Shown piece after piece: positions 25,198 to 35,156 of a DNA stretch of 64,000 nucleotides. Position numbers and translations under genes: made by a program. The stretch's first letter is position 1. Each line of letters starts with the position of its first letter. The notes beneath the pieces were generated by a model that ran no database searches, was not told the DNA's origin, and saw only the letters and a list, made by a program, of their open reading frames with translations. Source of the DNA: Xiashengella succiniciproducens (GTDB taxonomy: Bacteria > Bacteroidota > Bacteroidia > Bacteroidales > Marinilabiliaceae); contig NZ_CP098400.1 in NCBI RefSeq assembly GCF_023674465.1, positions 2,818,801 through 2,882,800 on the forward strand, given 5' to 3'.

Positions 25198-26144
25198 GCG
25201 AATTACTGCCCTGGCTGCTGCCGCTGTTGCTGGGCTATGGGGCCGACTTGCTGCTGGGCGATCCGCGGCACTGGCCGCACCCGGTAAAGGGCTTTGGGCA
25301 TGCCATCGGCAAGGCAGAAAGTCTGCTGAACCGCGGTTCGCAACGCCTGCTGAAGGGTCTGCTTCTGGTGCTGGTACTGGTAACGACCGTTTTCATCGCC
25401 CTGCAGTATTGCACGTCCCTGCTTGCCCTGAGTCCCTGGCTCTACTACCCCGCTGCCAGTCTGCTCGTATTTTGGGGACTGGCCAACCGCAACCTCATCG
25501 ATGAAGTGAAGGCGGTAGACAAAGCCTTAACCAATGGGGGACTCCCCGCCGGTCGCCGCCAACTCTCCATGATTGTGGGTCGCGATACAAGTCGCCTCGA
25601 CGAAAACCAAATCCGGACAGCCGCCCTGGAAACCCTGTCCGAAAATCTGAGTGATGGCGTTATTGCCCCGCTGATTTACTACCTGGTGGGTGGACTCCCC
25701 CTCATGTGGAGCTACAAAATGGTGAACACCCTCGATTCGATGTTGGGCTACAAAAGCGATCGCTACCGCCTCTTTGGGCGCGCCGCCGCCCGTCTCGACG
25801 ATGTGGCCAACTTTGTCCCCGCCCGCCTCACCGCCCTGCTGATGGTAGTGGTCGGCGGCTCGCCCCGCGCCCTGCGCTTCCTCTTTCGCTACGGACACCG
25901 CCACACCAGTCCCAATGCCGGCTACCCCGAAGCCGCCCTGGCGGGCATCCTGGACCTACGCTTTGGAGGGCCCGCCACCTACCACGGACGGGTCCATAAA
26001 AAACCCTGGATCGGGGAACGATCCAGGGTCGTTTCGCAAAAAGATTTGCTTCGTGCCTGCGCCATCAATCAACGCAGCACCCTGGTGATGGTGATCTTAG
26101 TCGTGACCGTGCTGTTGTTGCAGGGTGGCGTTCTCCTCCCTTAA
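25176..26144 (+). CDS. cbiB: Adenosylcobinamide-phosphate synthase
   Basis: Membrane enzyme that attaches the aminopropanol arm to adenosylcobyric acid. LLLGDPRHWPHPVKGFG near the start, VGRDTSRLDENQIRTAALETLSEN in the middle, and YKSDRYRLFGRAAARLDDVANFVPARLTAL are strong family marks. Length 322 with about five membrane segments. The start is taken at 25176, inside the end of cobD. The 3' end overlaps the convergent ndh gene by 48 bp. It is the last gene of the GC-rich block. Confidence 0.93.
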   Translation: MVESATISELLPWLLPLLLGYGADLLLGDPRHWPHPVKGFGHAIGKAESLLNRGSQRLLKGLLLVLVLVTTVFIALQYCTSLLALSPWLYYPAASLLVFWGLANRNLIDEVKAVDKALTNGGLPAGRRQLSMIVGRDTSRLDENQIRTAALETLSENLSDGVIAPLIYYLVGGLPLMWSYKMVNTLDSMLGYKSDRYRLFGRAAARLDDVANFVPARLTALLMVVVGGSPRALRFLFRYGHRHTSPNAGYPEAALAGILDLRFGGPATYHGRVHKKPWIGERSRVVSQKDLLRACAINQRSTLVMVILVVTVLLLQGGVLLP

Positions 26145-27401
26145 CTTGTCCTCCGGCATCAATATCAAACGCAGCGAAGTGTTTTTAGTCAGGTACAGCC
26201 ATGCCCAGTTGATAAAGATCACAAGGCGGTTGCGTACACTTAGTATCAACATTAGGTGTAAGAACATCCATACAACCCATGCAAAGAAACCCTTAAATCT
26301 GAAGAACGGAAAGTCAACCACTGCCTTGTTTCGTCCGATAGTAGCCATGGATCCGAGATCCTTGTATTCATACTCCTTAAGTGACCTGCCTTTTAATCTT
26401 CGTGTGAAGTTGAGAGCCAGATTTCTGGCCTGGTTAATTGCAACATTCGCAACCTGAGGATGCCCCTTGGGATACTTTGGGGTCTCCATATAGGCTATGT
26501 CTCCTACCGCAAATACATCCTCAAGACCAACAACCTTATTATAGCGATCAACCCTGATACGATTGCCTGGACCTTCAGCCTCCCTGGGCAGTCCTTCAAT
26601 CTTATTACCTGTTACCCCCGCGGCCCAGATCACCGTCTTGGCCTCAAGACTGGTGCCGTTGCTCAGTTGCAGCGTACGCCCGTCGTAATCCTTTACAAAA
26701 GTTGAAGTCAGCAGTTTTACCCCCATTTTTTCGAGGTAGCGGCGACTGGCCTCCCGGGAGGCCGCGCTCATGTTGTTGAGCGTATGTGCACTGCCCTCTA
26801 CCAGATAAATGGTGAATTTGGAAAAATCGATGCGGGGATAGTCCTTAGGCAAAACGTTTTTACGAATCTCAGCAAAAGCACCGGCCAGCTCAACGCCGGT
26901 GGGCCCCGCACCCACTATCACCAGGGTTTGGTAAAAGGCTTTTTGATCGGCCGGAGCGGTGATGGTGCGTTCAAAGGTCATCAAAATGTGGTTGCGGATG
27001 TGGATGGCATCTACCGACGATTTGAGGGTAAACACATGTTTGGCGATGTTGTTGTTCCCAAAAAAGTTGGTCTTACAACCCGCTGCAATCACCAGGTAGT
27101 CGTAGGCAAAGGACCCGATACCCGTATGTACCTTTTTCTGTTCGGTATCGATGCGATCGACCACCGTCAGACGAATTTGCACACTCATGTTGCCGTGAAA
27201 AATGTTGCGCAAGGGAAAGGAGATACTGGCCGGCTCTATCTGCGAAGTGGCCACCTGATAAAACAAGGGCTGAAACTGGTGATGGTTCACCTTATCGATG
27301 AGCAATACGTCAAAATTTCTTTTATCCAGTTGACGCACAAACTGGATGCCGGCGAAACCTCCTCCAATCACTACAACACGTGGTTTCCTGTTTGGTGTCA
27401 T
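26097..27401 (-). CDS. ndh: Type II NADH dehydrogenase (NADH:quinone oxidoreductase)
   Basis: Single-subunit, non-proton-pumping respiratory enzyme with FAD. The first Rossmann motif is VVVIGGGFAGIQFVRQL (about 8-25), the second is VIVGAGPTGVELAGAFAE (about 162-180), and the quinone-side motif AVGDIAYM with YPKGHPQVA follows. Length 434; the C-terminal hydrophobic stretch (about 355-400) anchors it to the membrane. It converges on cbiB with a 48-bp overlap of the ends. The part of the gene next to cbiB is lower in GC than its 5' half. Confidence 0.92.
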   Translation of the reverse strand: MTPNRKPRVVVIGGGFAGIQFVRQLDKRNFDVLLIDKVNHHQFQPLFYQVATSQIEPASISFPLRNIFHGNMSVQIRLTVVDRIDTEQKKVHTGIGSFAYDYLVIAAGCKTNFFGNNNIAKHVFTLKSSVDAIHIRNHILMTFERTITAPADQKAFYQTLVIVGAGPTGVELAGAFAEIRKNVLPKDYPRIDFSKFTIYLVEGSAHTLNNMSAASREASRRYLEKMGVKLLTSTFVKDYDGRTLQLSNGTSLEAKTVIWAAGVTGNKIEGLPREAEGPGNRIRVDRYNKVVGLEDVFAVGDIAYMETPKYPKGHPQVANVAINQARNLALNFTRRLKGRSLKEYEYKDLGSMATIGRNKAVVDFPFFRFKGFFAWVVWMFLHLMLILSVRNRLVIFINWAWLYLTKNTSLRLILMPEDKLREENATLQQQHGHD

Positions 27402-27552
27402 GTCCCCTATTTTAATTATATATAATAACCTATGATTAACAATAGCGCAAGTTTTTAGTTGCCCCTGCCAATAGTATAATTTCCTAATTAAGGTTTACCA
27501 CTGTTAACCTTGAATTACCTACGCTACAAATATGAATATAATTGTGGATAAT

Positions 27553-27585
27553 TTTGTCTTTTATTCTTTAAATTCTGTACCTTTA
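27553..27585 (+). promoter_or_regulatory. Candidate Bacteroidota promoter before the racemase gene
   Basis: TTTG (27553-27556), a 21-bp spacer, and TACCTTTA (27578-27585; one mismatch to TAnnTTTG). Transcription would begin about 17 bp before the ATG at 27609. Confidence 0.5.
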
Positions 27586-27608
27586 ACATTCAAGCAAATC
27601 AATACGAA

Positions 27609-28307
27609 ATGAAAAAAATTGGCTTAATCGGTGGTCTGGGTCCCGAAGCAACGGTCGACTATTATAAGGCCATCATCGATTCATTTAAGGAAGGCAACAG
27701 CGGAGATCTCAACTATCCCGAGATGCTGATATACAGTGTTAATATGGAACACTTTATCGGTTTTGTAAGAAGGGGCAACCACAAAGCAGCTACAGACTAC
27801 CTGATTGAGGCAACTAATGCGCTTGCAAAAACAGGAATAGACTTTATAGCTCTTACAGCCAACACTCCACACCTCTTTTTTGATGAGATACAAAAAGCCA
27901 CAGCAGTTCCTATGCTCAGCATAGTAGAAGCCACAGCTCGTAAGGCTAAGGCTTTGGGTTTAAGACGGACCGGACTGATAGGCACGTCATTCACTATGCG
28001 TTCCGGTTTCTACAGTGAGGTGTTTAACAAATACGGGATTGAAATTGAAATACCTGACAAAGACGACATTAAATACATCAACGATAAACTGTTTAGCGAA
28101 ATAGAACTGGGCATCTTCAAAGAGGAGACCCGGGAGGGGCTAATAGAAATCATCGGGAAGATGAAAAGCCAGCAAAATATCGAAGGAGTAATTCTGGGTT
28201 GTACAGAACTCCCATTGATACTGACCCAACCGGAATACCATGGCATTCCCTCTCTCAACACTACAGCAATTCACGTCAGGGAAATTGTTGAATACTGCAG
28301 AAAGTAA
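27609..28307 (+). CDS. Aspartate/glutamate racemase family protein, YgeA-like
   Basis: Cofactor-independent amino-acid racemase fold with two pseudo-symmetric halves. MKKIGLIGGLGPEATVDYY is the classic start. The first catalytic position is Thr83 (LTANTPH), where most racemases have Cys; the second is Cys198 (LGCTELPL). The Thr/Cys pair is the pattern of the YgeA group that acts on L-aspartate and L-glutamate. Length 232. D-amino acids for peptidoglycan or a catabolic role are both possible. Confidence 0.85.
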   Translation: MKKIGLIGGLGPEATVDYYKAIIDSFKEGNSGDLNYPEMLIYSVNMEHFIGFVRRGNHKAATDYLIEATNALAKTGIDFIALTANTPHLFFDEIQKATAVPMLSIVEATARKAKALGLRRTGLIGTSFTMRSGFYSEVFNKYGIEIEIPDKDDIKYINDKLFSEIELGIFKEETREGLIEIIGKMKSQQNIEGVILGCTELPLILTQPEYHGIPSLNTTAIHVREIVEYCRK

Positions 28308-28335
28308 TAATAGTTTGAGTTAAAAACCTGGTGCT

Positions 28336-28641
28336 ATGAAAACAACACATTCTCCAAAGGATTACACACCGATGGATCCCGATTACTTTGACACAGTACA
28401 ACTGCTAATTGGGCTTCACTGCAAGGCACATTATTTTGACACCGGAAACAAAGTAATGGATGCTACAGGGGTTGTAACGGGTTTGTTCAGCCCGGATGGC
28501 TTTTCTCGCTATGTTGTGTTGGACAATGAGATGGCAATCAGAGCCGACCGTATCATAACTCTAAACGGTAGACCGGGACCTGCATTTGATGAATATGATC
28601 TCTATGCTTTGCAGTGCCTCACCTGTATGGGAGGTATGTAG
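28336..28641 (+). CDS. Possible Rho-binding antiterminator (Rof/YaeO-like)
   Basis: Protein of 101 residues. The central part reads YTPMDPDYFDTVQLLIGLHC, then ATGVVTGLFSPDGFSRYVVLDN and IRADRIITLNG. This follows the Rof pattern of YxPIxCxxYDxLE, a small barrel, and an ending strand LDxIxS(F/V). Rof inhibits transcription termination by Rho. The match is by eye and the family diverges fast, so the function is tentative. It lies 28 bp after the racemase gene. Confidence 0.5.
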   Translation: MKTTHSPKDYTPMDPDYFDTVQLLIGLHCKAHYFDTGNKVMDATGVVTGLFSPDGFSRYVVLDNEMAIRADRIITLNGRPGPAFDEYDLYALQCLTCMGGM

Positions 28642-28762
28642 CACAACATCTGTGATGCAATTACAATTACATTGCTTAAATTTATAGTCGGTAACGTAGC
28701 ACCGGAAGCTGTAAACATTTAACATCCATAGGTTTCCGGTGGTGTAAAGCAATAGTAATTCA

Positions 28763-29446
28763 ATGACACGGGTCAATATCAATCCCCATATCGAAGAAAG
28801 CTGGAAACAAGCCCTTTCGGGCGAGTTTCAGAGTCCCTATTTTGCACAGTTAAAAGAGTTTCTGATTGAGGAGCGAAAAAGCCAGATAGTCTTTCCTCCG
28901 GCACCAAAGATTTTTGCTGCATTCGACACCACCCCTCTTGAGAAGGTGAAGGTTGTAATCCTTGGACAAGACCCCTATCATGGTCCTGGGCAGGCTCATG
29001 GTCTTGCATTTTCTGTTCCTGAAGGTATTGCTCTACCACCATCTCTTCAAAATATATTCAAAGAAATATCTGATGACCTCGGCATTAGAATGTCTGGTAA
29101 AGGCAATCTGGAACCCTGGGCCAGACAGGGAGTGCTGCTACTCAACGCGACTCTGACTGTAAGGGCGCATCAGGCCGGATCACACCAGAAGCGTGGATGG
29201 GAACTCTTTACAGATGCGGCAATTAAGGCGGTGTCAGAAAAGTGCGAAGGGGTAGTCTTCCATCTCTGGGGAGCCTATGCTCAGGCAAAAGAGGGACTAA
29301 TCGACAAGTCTAAACACTATATCCTCAAAGCACCTCATCCCTCTCCCCTATCTGCTCACAGAGGATTCATGGGCTGCAAGCATTTTTCTAAAACAAATGA
29401 GATACTTGTAAGCCAGAACAAGGAACCAATCAACTGGGCACTATAA
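28763..29446 (+). CDS. ung: Uracil-DNA glycosylase
   Basis: Removes uracil from DNA in base-excision repair. The family 1 water-activating motif [13 protein letters not shown] contains D70, and the DNA-intercalating motif [11 protein letters not shown] begins at H192. Length 227, normal. Start at the ATG at 28763, which gives the usual N-terminus. The 121-bp gap before it contains an inverted repeat (CACCGGAA 28700-28707 with TTCCGGTG 28734-28741) of unknown role. Confidence 0.96.
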   Translation: MTRVNINPHIEESWKQALSGEFQSPYFAQLKEFLIEERKSQIVFPPAPKIFAAFDTTPLEKVKVVILGQDPYHGPGQAHGLAFSVPEGIALPPSLQNIFKEISDDLGIRMSGKGNLEPWARQGVLLLNATLTVRAHQAGSHQKRGWELFTDAAIKAVSEKCEGVVFHLWGAYAQAKEGLIDKSKHYILKAPHPSPLSAHRGFMGCKHFSKTNEILVSQNKEPINWAL

Positions 29447-29612
29447 GGTTCATAACATCACTCTGTTATTGACATATAACGGCCATGTAAAAACCTCAAC
29501 TCAAAATACCTTTATTTTAGTCTGAAGATTCTATTCCAGATTATAGTGTTTATATTTATCCTATGTAAGCAAAATAGAAACGCTCTCAGGAGTTTCAGAT
29601 AAGTACTGCCCT

Positions 29613-30107
29613 ATGGAATTGAAAGCTCTTCAGGACAAGGATATCCAACTGGTGGGCAACTGGATTAGCAAGCCTCATGTGTTCAAATGGCTGTGCCCCG
29701 GTGGGGCACAGGTTAAAGAGGACTGGCTTGACGAGTTAAAGGGGAGAAGCACTTCCCACAGACATTTCAGACATTTTCTTGCATATATTGGCGACAGACC
29801 TATTGGTTTTTGCATGTATTACGACAGTTTCTTCGAAAAGGAATACATACTTTCACACTATGGGCTTGAAGTGGATAAGCCGGGACAAGTCTTCGAAATA
29901 GGGTATCTTATCGGAGAGGAGAAGTTCCTTAATAAGGGTTATGGCAAAAGGATGATAGTTCTTATTGAGGAACTGATCAAAGCGGAAGGAGGCATGCTGA
30001 TACTAGCGGATCCATCCGAAGAAAACGGTGCATCCGTCAGAGTCCTCCTTGCTGCAGGTTTTCAAAAATACAAGGATGAAGACTACAGGAAATACATGAT
30101 TACTTAA
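29613..30107 (+). CDS. GNAT acetyltransferase, AAC(6')-like
   Basis: A 164-residue N-acetyltransferase. The start (LQDKDIQLVGNWISKPHVFKWL) resembles the RimJ/aminoglycoside 6'-N-acetyltransferase branch. The acetyl-CoA loop is around GEEKFLNKGYGKRMI, followed by NGASVRVLLAAGF. The substrate is unknown; resistance or siderophore acylation cannot be told apart here. It stands alone, preceded by a 166-bp gap in which I see nothing. Confidence 0.8.
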   Translation: MELKALQDKDIQLVGNWISKPHVFKWLCPGGAQVKEDWLDELKGRSTSHRHFRHFLAYIGDRPIGFCMYYDSFFEKEYILSHYGLEVDKPGQVFEIGYLIGEEKFLNKGYGKRMIVLIEELIKAEGGMLILADPSEENGASVRVLLAAGFQKYKDEDYRKYMIT

Positions 30108-30123
30108 ACCAAAAGACAACTCC

Positions 30124-30404
30124 ATGAGAGCATACAGCACAGTGGAGATCTACTACTTCACACGTACAGGAAATGCAGCCCGGATCTGTGTATTCTACCA
30201 TTAAGCCTAGGATACTATATGTTTGGAAGATTTGCCTATGTATCTGTAATATTCCTTGTCCTGCTAAACCCCCTTTATAAGCTTCAACATTACCTGCTCA
30301 GGTACAAAGCCTTTGATACCATTATCAGATGTCTTTCCCTTACAAGCTACGGCTGGTGGGGCAGATACACCACTCCCAGACCAGATGGCAAAGAAAAATG
30401 CTGA
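30124..30404 (+). pseudogene. Remnant of a flavodoxin-like (EFR1-type) gene
   Basis: ATG at 30124 gives EIYYFTRTGNAARIC, which fits the FMN loop of flavodoxin-like proteins (YFTGTGN), but a stop follows after 26 codons. In another frame, 30219-30404 encodes VLLNPLYKLQHYLLRYKAFD and LTSYGWWGRYTTPRPDGKEKC, which resembles the C-terminus of the same family. The middle of the protein is missing. The 245-bp stretch after it contains nothing else I can call. Confidence 0.45.
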
Positions 30405-30649
30405 TTGTCGATGCCTTTACTTGCATTTCTTAATTCAAACTTAGACCTTTGCTTCAGAATACCTAAGCTGCTTTATGTTTAAGAAGGATCTTGTGAAGTA
30501 AGTAAGCTGGGCCGCAAGACCTCTGCTTATCCCTCCAAATAATTCGGCTACCCTTCAGCCGGAGTGTGTTTATATTATCCTTTCTTTTATTTACAGTTAA
30601 ATTTAAGAACGGTCCCAAAGGATCATTCTTATTCTTAATCATTAAAGCA

Positions 30650-31426
30650 ATGAGTACAGAACAAAATACAATCCACGAGTTCGACTTCAACCTTATCTGC
30701 GAATACTTCTCAATGTTTGAGCGTCAGGGTCCCGGCAGTCCGGAAGCAACTCTCAAGGCTCTTAGTTTTGTCGAAGGACTAACTGCAGACTCCTCTGCAG
30801 CCGATTTAGGCTGTGGCACAGGAGGACAGACTATGACCCTTGCCGGCCAGCTGCCATGCAGGATTACAGGACTGGATCTATTCCCTGGTTTCATTGAGCG
30901 ATTTAAACAGAACTCAGTCCGTCTTGGATTCCAGGACAGAGTAAAGGGGATAGTCGGGTCTTTTGCCGACCCTCTGCCATTTGAAAAGGAAAGTCTTGAC
31001 CTTATATGGTCGGAGGGAGCAATCTACCACATAGGTTTCCGCAAAGGTATTGAAACATGGCGACCCTACCTCAAAACGGGAGGCTATATAGCCCTGACCG
31101 AGGCATCATGGCTCACCAATAACCGACCAGATGAGATCCGGAATTTCTGGATGGAGGCCTATAATGAGATTGACACCATCCCGACTAAGATTAAACAGAT
31201 TCAGGATGCAGGTTATCTACCCGTGGCTTCCTTTGTCCTTCCAGACTACTGCTGGATTGAAAACTTCTATCTACCCCAGCTACAGGTCCAGGAAGAGTTC
31301 CTAAAAAAGTATCCGGGAAACAGCACTGTGGAAAGATTCATCGAGATGGAAAGGCATGAACAGGACCTATTTATGAAGTATAGAGAGTACTACGGTTACG
31401 TCTTTTATATCGGAAGAAAGCTTTAA
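30650..31426 (+). CDS. SAM-dependent methyltransferase, class I
   Basis: Protein of 258 residues from the ATG at 30650; an upstream in-frame start (30566) would add 28 residues of low-complexity hydrophobic sequence and is less likely. Motif I is [13 protein letters not shown], then [12 protein letters not shown] (acidic ribose-binding end) and [14 protein letters not shown] (motif IV region). Small-molecule methyltransferases of this type are common; the substrate is not evident. Confidence 0.85.
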   Translation: MSTEQNTIHEFDFNLICEYFSMFERQGPGSPEATLKALSFVEGLTADSSAADLGCGTGGQTMTLAGQLPCRITGLDLFPGFIERFKQNSVRLGFQDRVKGIVGSFADPLPFEKESLDLIWSEGAIYHIGFRKGIETWRPYLKTGGYIALTEASWLTNNRPDEIRNFWMEAYNEIDTIPTKIKQIQDAGYLPVASFVLPDYCWIENFYLPQLQVQEEFLKKYPGNSTVERFIEMERHEQDLFMKYREYYGYVFYIGRKL

Positions 31427-31437
31427 ATCAACCAAGG

Positions 31438-31465
31438 GGGAAGACCAGCCTGGGCAGGTCTTCCC
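31438..31465 (+). terminator. Hairpin between methyltransferase and acetyltransferase genes
   Basis: GGGAAGACC pairs with GGTCTTCCC around a 10-nt loop, 12 bp after a stop codon. It lacks a proper T-run, so it may be a weak terminator or an mRNA-end stabiliser. Confidence 0.4.
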
Positions 31466-31482
31466 TCACTATCAGATGAAAT

Positions 31483-31983
31483 ATGACTCTCAACAATTAT
31501 GAAATAAGAGAAATTCAGGCAAGCGAACTGCCCTGTCTTGAGGAGCTGGTTTACGAGGCTATTTTCAATCCGGATCCCTCCAATCCTTATCCTCATGAAA
31601 CAATTTATGAACCTAATGTTATAATCTATTGGGATAAATGGGGATCAGGAAAAATGGACAGATGTCTTGTTGCATTGGAAGGGGACAAGGTTATTGGTGC
31701 AGTTTGGTGCCGACTGTTAAATGGCAACCCCAAAGGTTATGGATATGTAAACGATGGGTCACCTGAGCTTACTATAGCTCTTTATCCGGAGTACAGAGGA
31801 CAAGGCATAGGGACTATGTTGTTAAGAAAGCTGGTGCAGCAGGCTACCCTCGATGGTTTTAAAGGGCTGTCAATTAGCGTTACCAAGGGAAACCCTGCTC
31901 TTAAACTCTACGCGCGGGAAGGATTCTCCATTGTTGATGATAACGAATATGACTTTATCCTTTACAAATCCCTTCAAAGCTGA
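31483..31983 (+). CDS. GNAT acetyltransferase
   Basis: A 166-residue N-acetyltransferase. The acetyl-CoA binding segment is LTIALYPEYRGQGIGTMLLRKL (the R/QxxGxG/A motif), followed by VTKGNPALKLYAREGF. The N-terminal half (YEPNVIIYWDKWGSGKMDRC) is not family-diagnostic. Unrelated in detail to the other GNAT protein 1.9 kb upstream. Substrate unknown. Confidence 0.82.
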   Translation: MTLNNYEIREIQASELPCLEELVYEAIFNPDPSNPYPHETIYEPNVIIYWDKWGSGKMDRCLVALEGDKVIGAVWCRLLNGNPKGYGYVNDGSPELTIALYPEYRGQGIGTMLLRKLVQQATLDGFKGLSISVTKGNPALKLYAREGFSIVDDNEYDFILYKSLQS

Positions 31984-32090
31984 CGGCTTCGTTCACATAA
32001 GCACTTTAATCTGACACTGCTCTGCTGAGCAACAACAATTTACAGTGTTAATGCCTTTTATTCCAGGCATGATACATCAGTTAACCAAAA

Positions 32091-32133
32091 CAAGAAGCCG
32101 CAAGTCTTTCCGAGAAAGACTTGCGGCTTCTTG
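32091..32133 (-). terminator. Terminator of the tRNA-Arg gene
   Basis: A perfect 20-bp hairpin (32091-32110 with 32114-32133, loop CGA) begins at the 3' end of the tRNA. On the minus strand it is followed by TTTTGG. Confidence 0.8.
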
Positions 32134-32205
32134 TGGTCCCGACGGGAGTCGAACCCATATCGCTGGAACCGGAATCCAGTATTCTATCCATTGAACTACG
32201 GGACC
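32134..32205 (-). tRNA. tRNA-Arg (anticodon CCG)
   Basis: Cloverleaf of 72 nt on the minus strand: acceptor GGTCCCG with CGGGACC and discriminator A, anticodon stem CTGGA/TCCAG with loop TTCCGGT (anticodon CCG), and T-arm ATGGG-TTCGACT-CCCGT. CCA is not encoded. It reads the arginine codon CGG. It sits in the 386-bp gap between the acetyltransferase gene and leuS, which holds nothing else apart from its terminator. No integrated element borders it. Confidence 0.95.
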
Positions 32206-32369
32206 GGATAGAGAGTGCGAAAATAGCAATTTTTATTCTTTCACTACAATAATTCAGCGCATTTTACCTTAGGCTACACTAAGCTAATCCAACATGATTC
32301 AAAAACTTTTCATAAATTCGCAAATTCGTATTCTTGTTAAATTACAGACATTTCAAACATATAGCGGTC

Positions 32370-35156
32370 ATGGATTACGATTTCAGAAAAATTGAGAAAA
32401 AGTGGCAACAGAATTGGATTGAAAACAAGACTTATAAAGTTGACATTGATCTATCAAGGCCTAAGTTTTACGTCCTTGATATGTTTCCTTATCCCTCAGG
32501 TGCTGGCCTGCACGTTGGACACCCACTGGGATATATAGCATCAGACATTTACAGCCGCTATAAGAGACTTAACGGGTTCAACGTACTGCACCCAATGGGC
32601 TACGATGCCTATGGTCTGCCAGCTGAGCAGTATGCTATCCAGACTGGACAACATCCTGCAGTAACAACCGAACAAAATATCAAAAGATATCGCGAACAGC
32701 TTGACAAAATAGGCTTCTCATACGACTGGGACCGTCAGGTCAGGACCTGTGAACCCGAATACTATCACTGGACTCAATGGGCCTTCAAGAAGATGTTCGA
32801 GCATTACTACGACAATGACGCCGATAAGGCTCTTCCGATAAGCCAACTTGTAGAAAGGTTTGAAAAACAGGGTACAGTTGGCTTGAATGCTGCTCAGACC
32901 AAAGAACTCAGCTTTAGTGCTCAAGAGTGGAATAACATGTCAACCAATGAGCAGCAGGAAGTGCTACTCAACTACCGCCTAGCATACCTGGCTGATACTG
33001 TAGTAAACTGGTGTCCGGCTCTGGGTACTGTACTTGCCAATGATGAGGTAAAGGATGGGTTCAGTGTCCGCGGAGGACATCCGGTTGAGCAAAAACTAAT
33101 GCGTCAGTGGCTGCTTCGAATTACAGCATACTCAGAAAGACTGCTTAAAGGCCTCGATACTGTCGACTGGACTGACTCCCTCAAGGAAATTCAGCGTAAC
33201 TGGATCGGTCGTTCAGAAGGTGCTGAGGTATTGTTTCCGGTCAAGGACTCAGAGCTGAAGCTCAATATATTTACCACACGTCCCGACACTATCTTCGGAG
33301 TAACCTTTATGGTACTGGCTCCTGAAAGTGAGTTGGTACCCCTTCTTACATCTGCCGAACAAAAACAGGCAGTTGAAGACTACCTCGAACTGGTTAAGAA
33401 GCGTACCGAGCGTGAACGTCAGGCTGAAGTCAGAAAAGTAACCGGTGTCTTTACCGGCTCCTACGCCATCAACCCCCTTAGCAACGAGGTGATACCTATT
33501 TGGATAAGTGACTATGTATTGGCAGGCTATGGTACTGGTGCCATTATGGCAGTACCTGCCCACGACAGCCGTGACTTTGCCTTTGCAAGGACCTTTGGTC
33601 TCCCCATACCCCAGGTAGTAGTGCTTCCCGGACAAGAAGCTTCCGACACTTCAACATGGACCGACTCCTTTGACTCAAAGGAAGGTACCATGATCAATTC
33701 GGGCTTCCTCAACGGTTTGTCGGTTGCCCAGGCTATTGAAAAAATAAAGAAACATATAGAAGACAATGGCCTTGGAAGGGTCAAGGTCAACTACCGCCTG
33801 CGTGATGCAATCTTCAGCAGACAACGTTACTGGGGTGAGCCCTTCCCTGTGTACTTCAAGGATAATATGCCTTATGTACTTAATGAGGATGAATTGCCTC
33901 TGGAACTTCCGGAAATTGATAAGTATCTTCCTACTGAAAAGGGAGAACCGCCACTTGCAAGGGCAAAAAACTGGAAGACTAAGGAAGGATATCCTCTTGA
34001 AGTCAACACAATGCCTGGATTTGCGGGATCTTCAGCATACTATCTGCGCTATATGGATCCACGTAACAGAAAAGCACTGGTCAGCAAGGAAGCTAACGAG
34101 TACTGGCAGGATGTAGACCTCTATATCGGAGGAACTGAACATGCTACAGGTCACCTTCTCTATTCAAGATTCTGGAACAAGTTCCTCTATGATCTTGGCT
34201 ATGTATGCAAGGATGAACCATTCAAAAAACTGGTCAATCAGGGAATGATACAAGGCAGGTCCAATTTTGTTTATCGCATAAAAGGAACAAACACCTTTGT
34301 GTCTTACAATCTGAAAGACAAGTATGATACAATGGAAATACACGTTGACGTCAACATGGTTCGCAATGACATCCTTGACATCCAGGCTTTCAAAGCCTGG
34401 AATCCTGAATATGCCAATGCCGAGTTCATACTCGAGGATGACAAATACGTGTGCGGATGGGCAATTGAAAAAATGTCCAAGTCTATGTTCAACGTGGTCA
34501 ACCCAGATACCATTGTAGAGGAGTATGGAGCTGACACATTGCGTTTGTATGAGATGTTTCTGGGTCCTCTTGAACAATCAAAGCCATGGGACACCAATGG
34601 TATAGACGGTGTACATAAATTACTGCGCAAGGTGTGGAAACTTTTCTTTGACAGAGATGGCAAACTGATTGTGACAGATGAAAAAGCTACCGCTGATGAG
34701 TTAAAGGTATTGCACCGCACAATCAGAAAGATATCTGAAGACATTGAAAGATTCTCATTCAATACGGCCGTAAGTGCCTTTATGATTTGTGTCAATGATC
34801 TTACAGCACTCAAGTGCAACAAGAGGGAAATACTTGAACCACTTACAATTCTGTTAGCACCTTTTGCTCCCCATATATGTGAAGAAATATGGCATGCCCT
34901 GGGTCACAATCAGACAGTCTGTGATGCGCCATGGCCACAATTTAATGCTGATTATCTGGTTGAGAGTACTGTAGTTTATCCTGTATCATTCAATGGAAAG
35001 GTGCGCTTTAAGCTGGAAGCTCCAGCAAGCCTTAACCCGGCTGATGTTGAAAAACTTGTGCTGAAGGAAGAGCAGACTCAGAAATGGACTGAGGGCAAAG
35101 AGGTGAAAAAAGTGATAGTTGTACCGGGTAAAATAATAAACATAGTAGTAGCCTGA
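32370..35156 (+). CDS. leuS: Leucyl-tRNA synthetase
   Basis: Charges tRNA-Leu. The class I signatures are [16 protein letters not shown] (HIGH) and EKMSKSMFN (KMSKS). The editing domain between them contains [13 protein letters not shown] and [13 protein letters not shown]. The ATG at 32370 gives [16 protein letters not shown], the usual N-terminus, and 928 residues; an in-frame TTG at 32334 is less likely. Bacteroidota enzymes carry extra sequence near residues 150-210 ([20 protein letters not shown]), seen here as well. The next gene overlaps the stop (TGATG). Confidence 0.97.
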   Translation: MDYDFRKIEKKWQQNWIENKTYKVDIDLSRPKFYVLDMFPYPSGAGLHVGHPLGYIASDIYSRYKRLNGFNVLHPMGYDAYGLPAEQYAIQTGQHPAVTTEQNIKRYREQLDKIGFSYDWDRQVRTCEPEYYHWTQWAFKKMFEHYYDNDADKALPISQLVERFEKQGTVGLNAAQTKELSFSAQEWNNMSTNEQQEVLLNYRLAYLADTVVNWCPALGTVLANDEVKDGFSVRGGHPVEQKLMRQWLLRITAYSERLLKGLDTVDWTDSLKEIQRNWIGRSEGAEVLFPVKDSELKLNIFTTRPDTIFGVTFMVLAPESELVPLLTSAEQKQAVEDYLELVKKRTERERQAEVRKVTGVFTGSYAINPLSNEVIPIWISDYVLAGYGTGAIMAVPAHDSRDFAFARTFGLPIPQVVVLPGQEASDTSTWTDSFDSKEGTMINSGFLNGLSVAQAIEKIKKHIEDNGLGRVKVNYRLRDAIFSRQRYWGEPFPVYFKDNMPYVLNEDELPLELPEIDKYLPTEKGEPPLARAKNWKTKEGYPLEVNTMPGFAGSSAYYLRYMDPRNRKALVSKEANEYWQDVDLYIGGTEHATGHLLYSRFWNKFLYDLGYVCKDEPFKKLVNQGMIQGRSNFVYRIKGTNTFVSYNLKDKYDTMEIHVDVNMVRNDILDIQAFKAWNPEYANAEFILEDDKYVCGWAIEKMSKSMFNVVNPDTIVEEYGADTLRLYEMFLGPLEQSKPWDTNGIDGVHKLLRKVWKLFFDRDGKLIVTDEKATADELKVLHRTIRKISEDIERFSFNTAVSAFMICVNDLTALKCNKREILEPLTILLAPFAPHICEEIWHALGHNQTVCDAPWPQFNADYLVESTVVYPVSFNGKVRFKLEAPASLNPADVEKLVLKEEQTQKWTEGKEVKKVIVVPGKIINIVVA

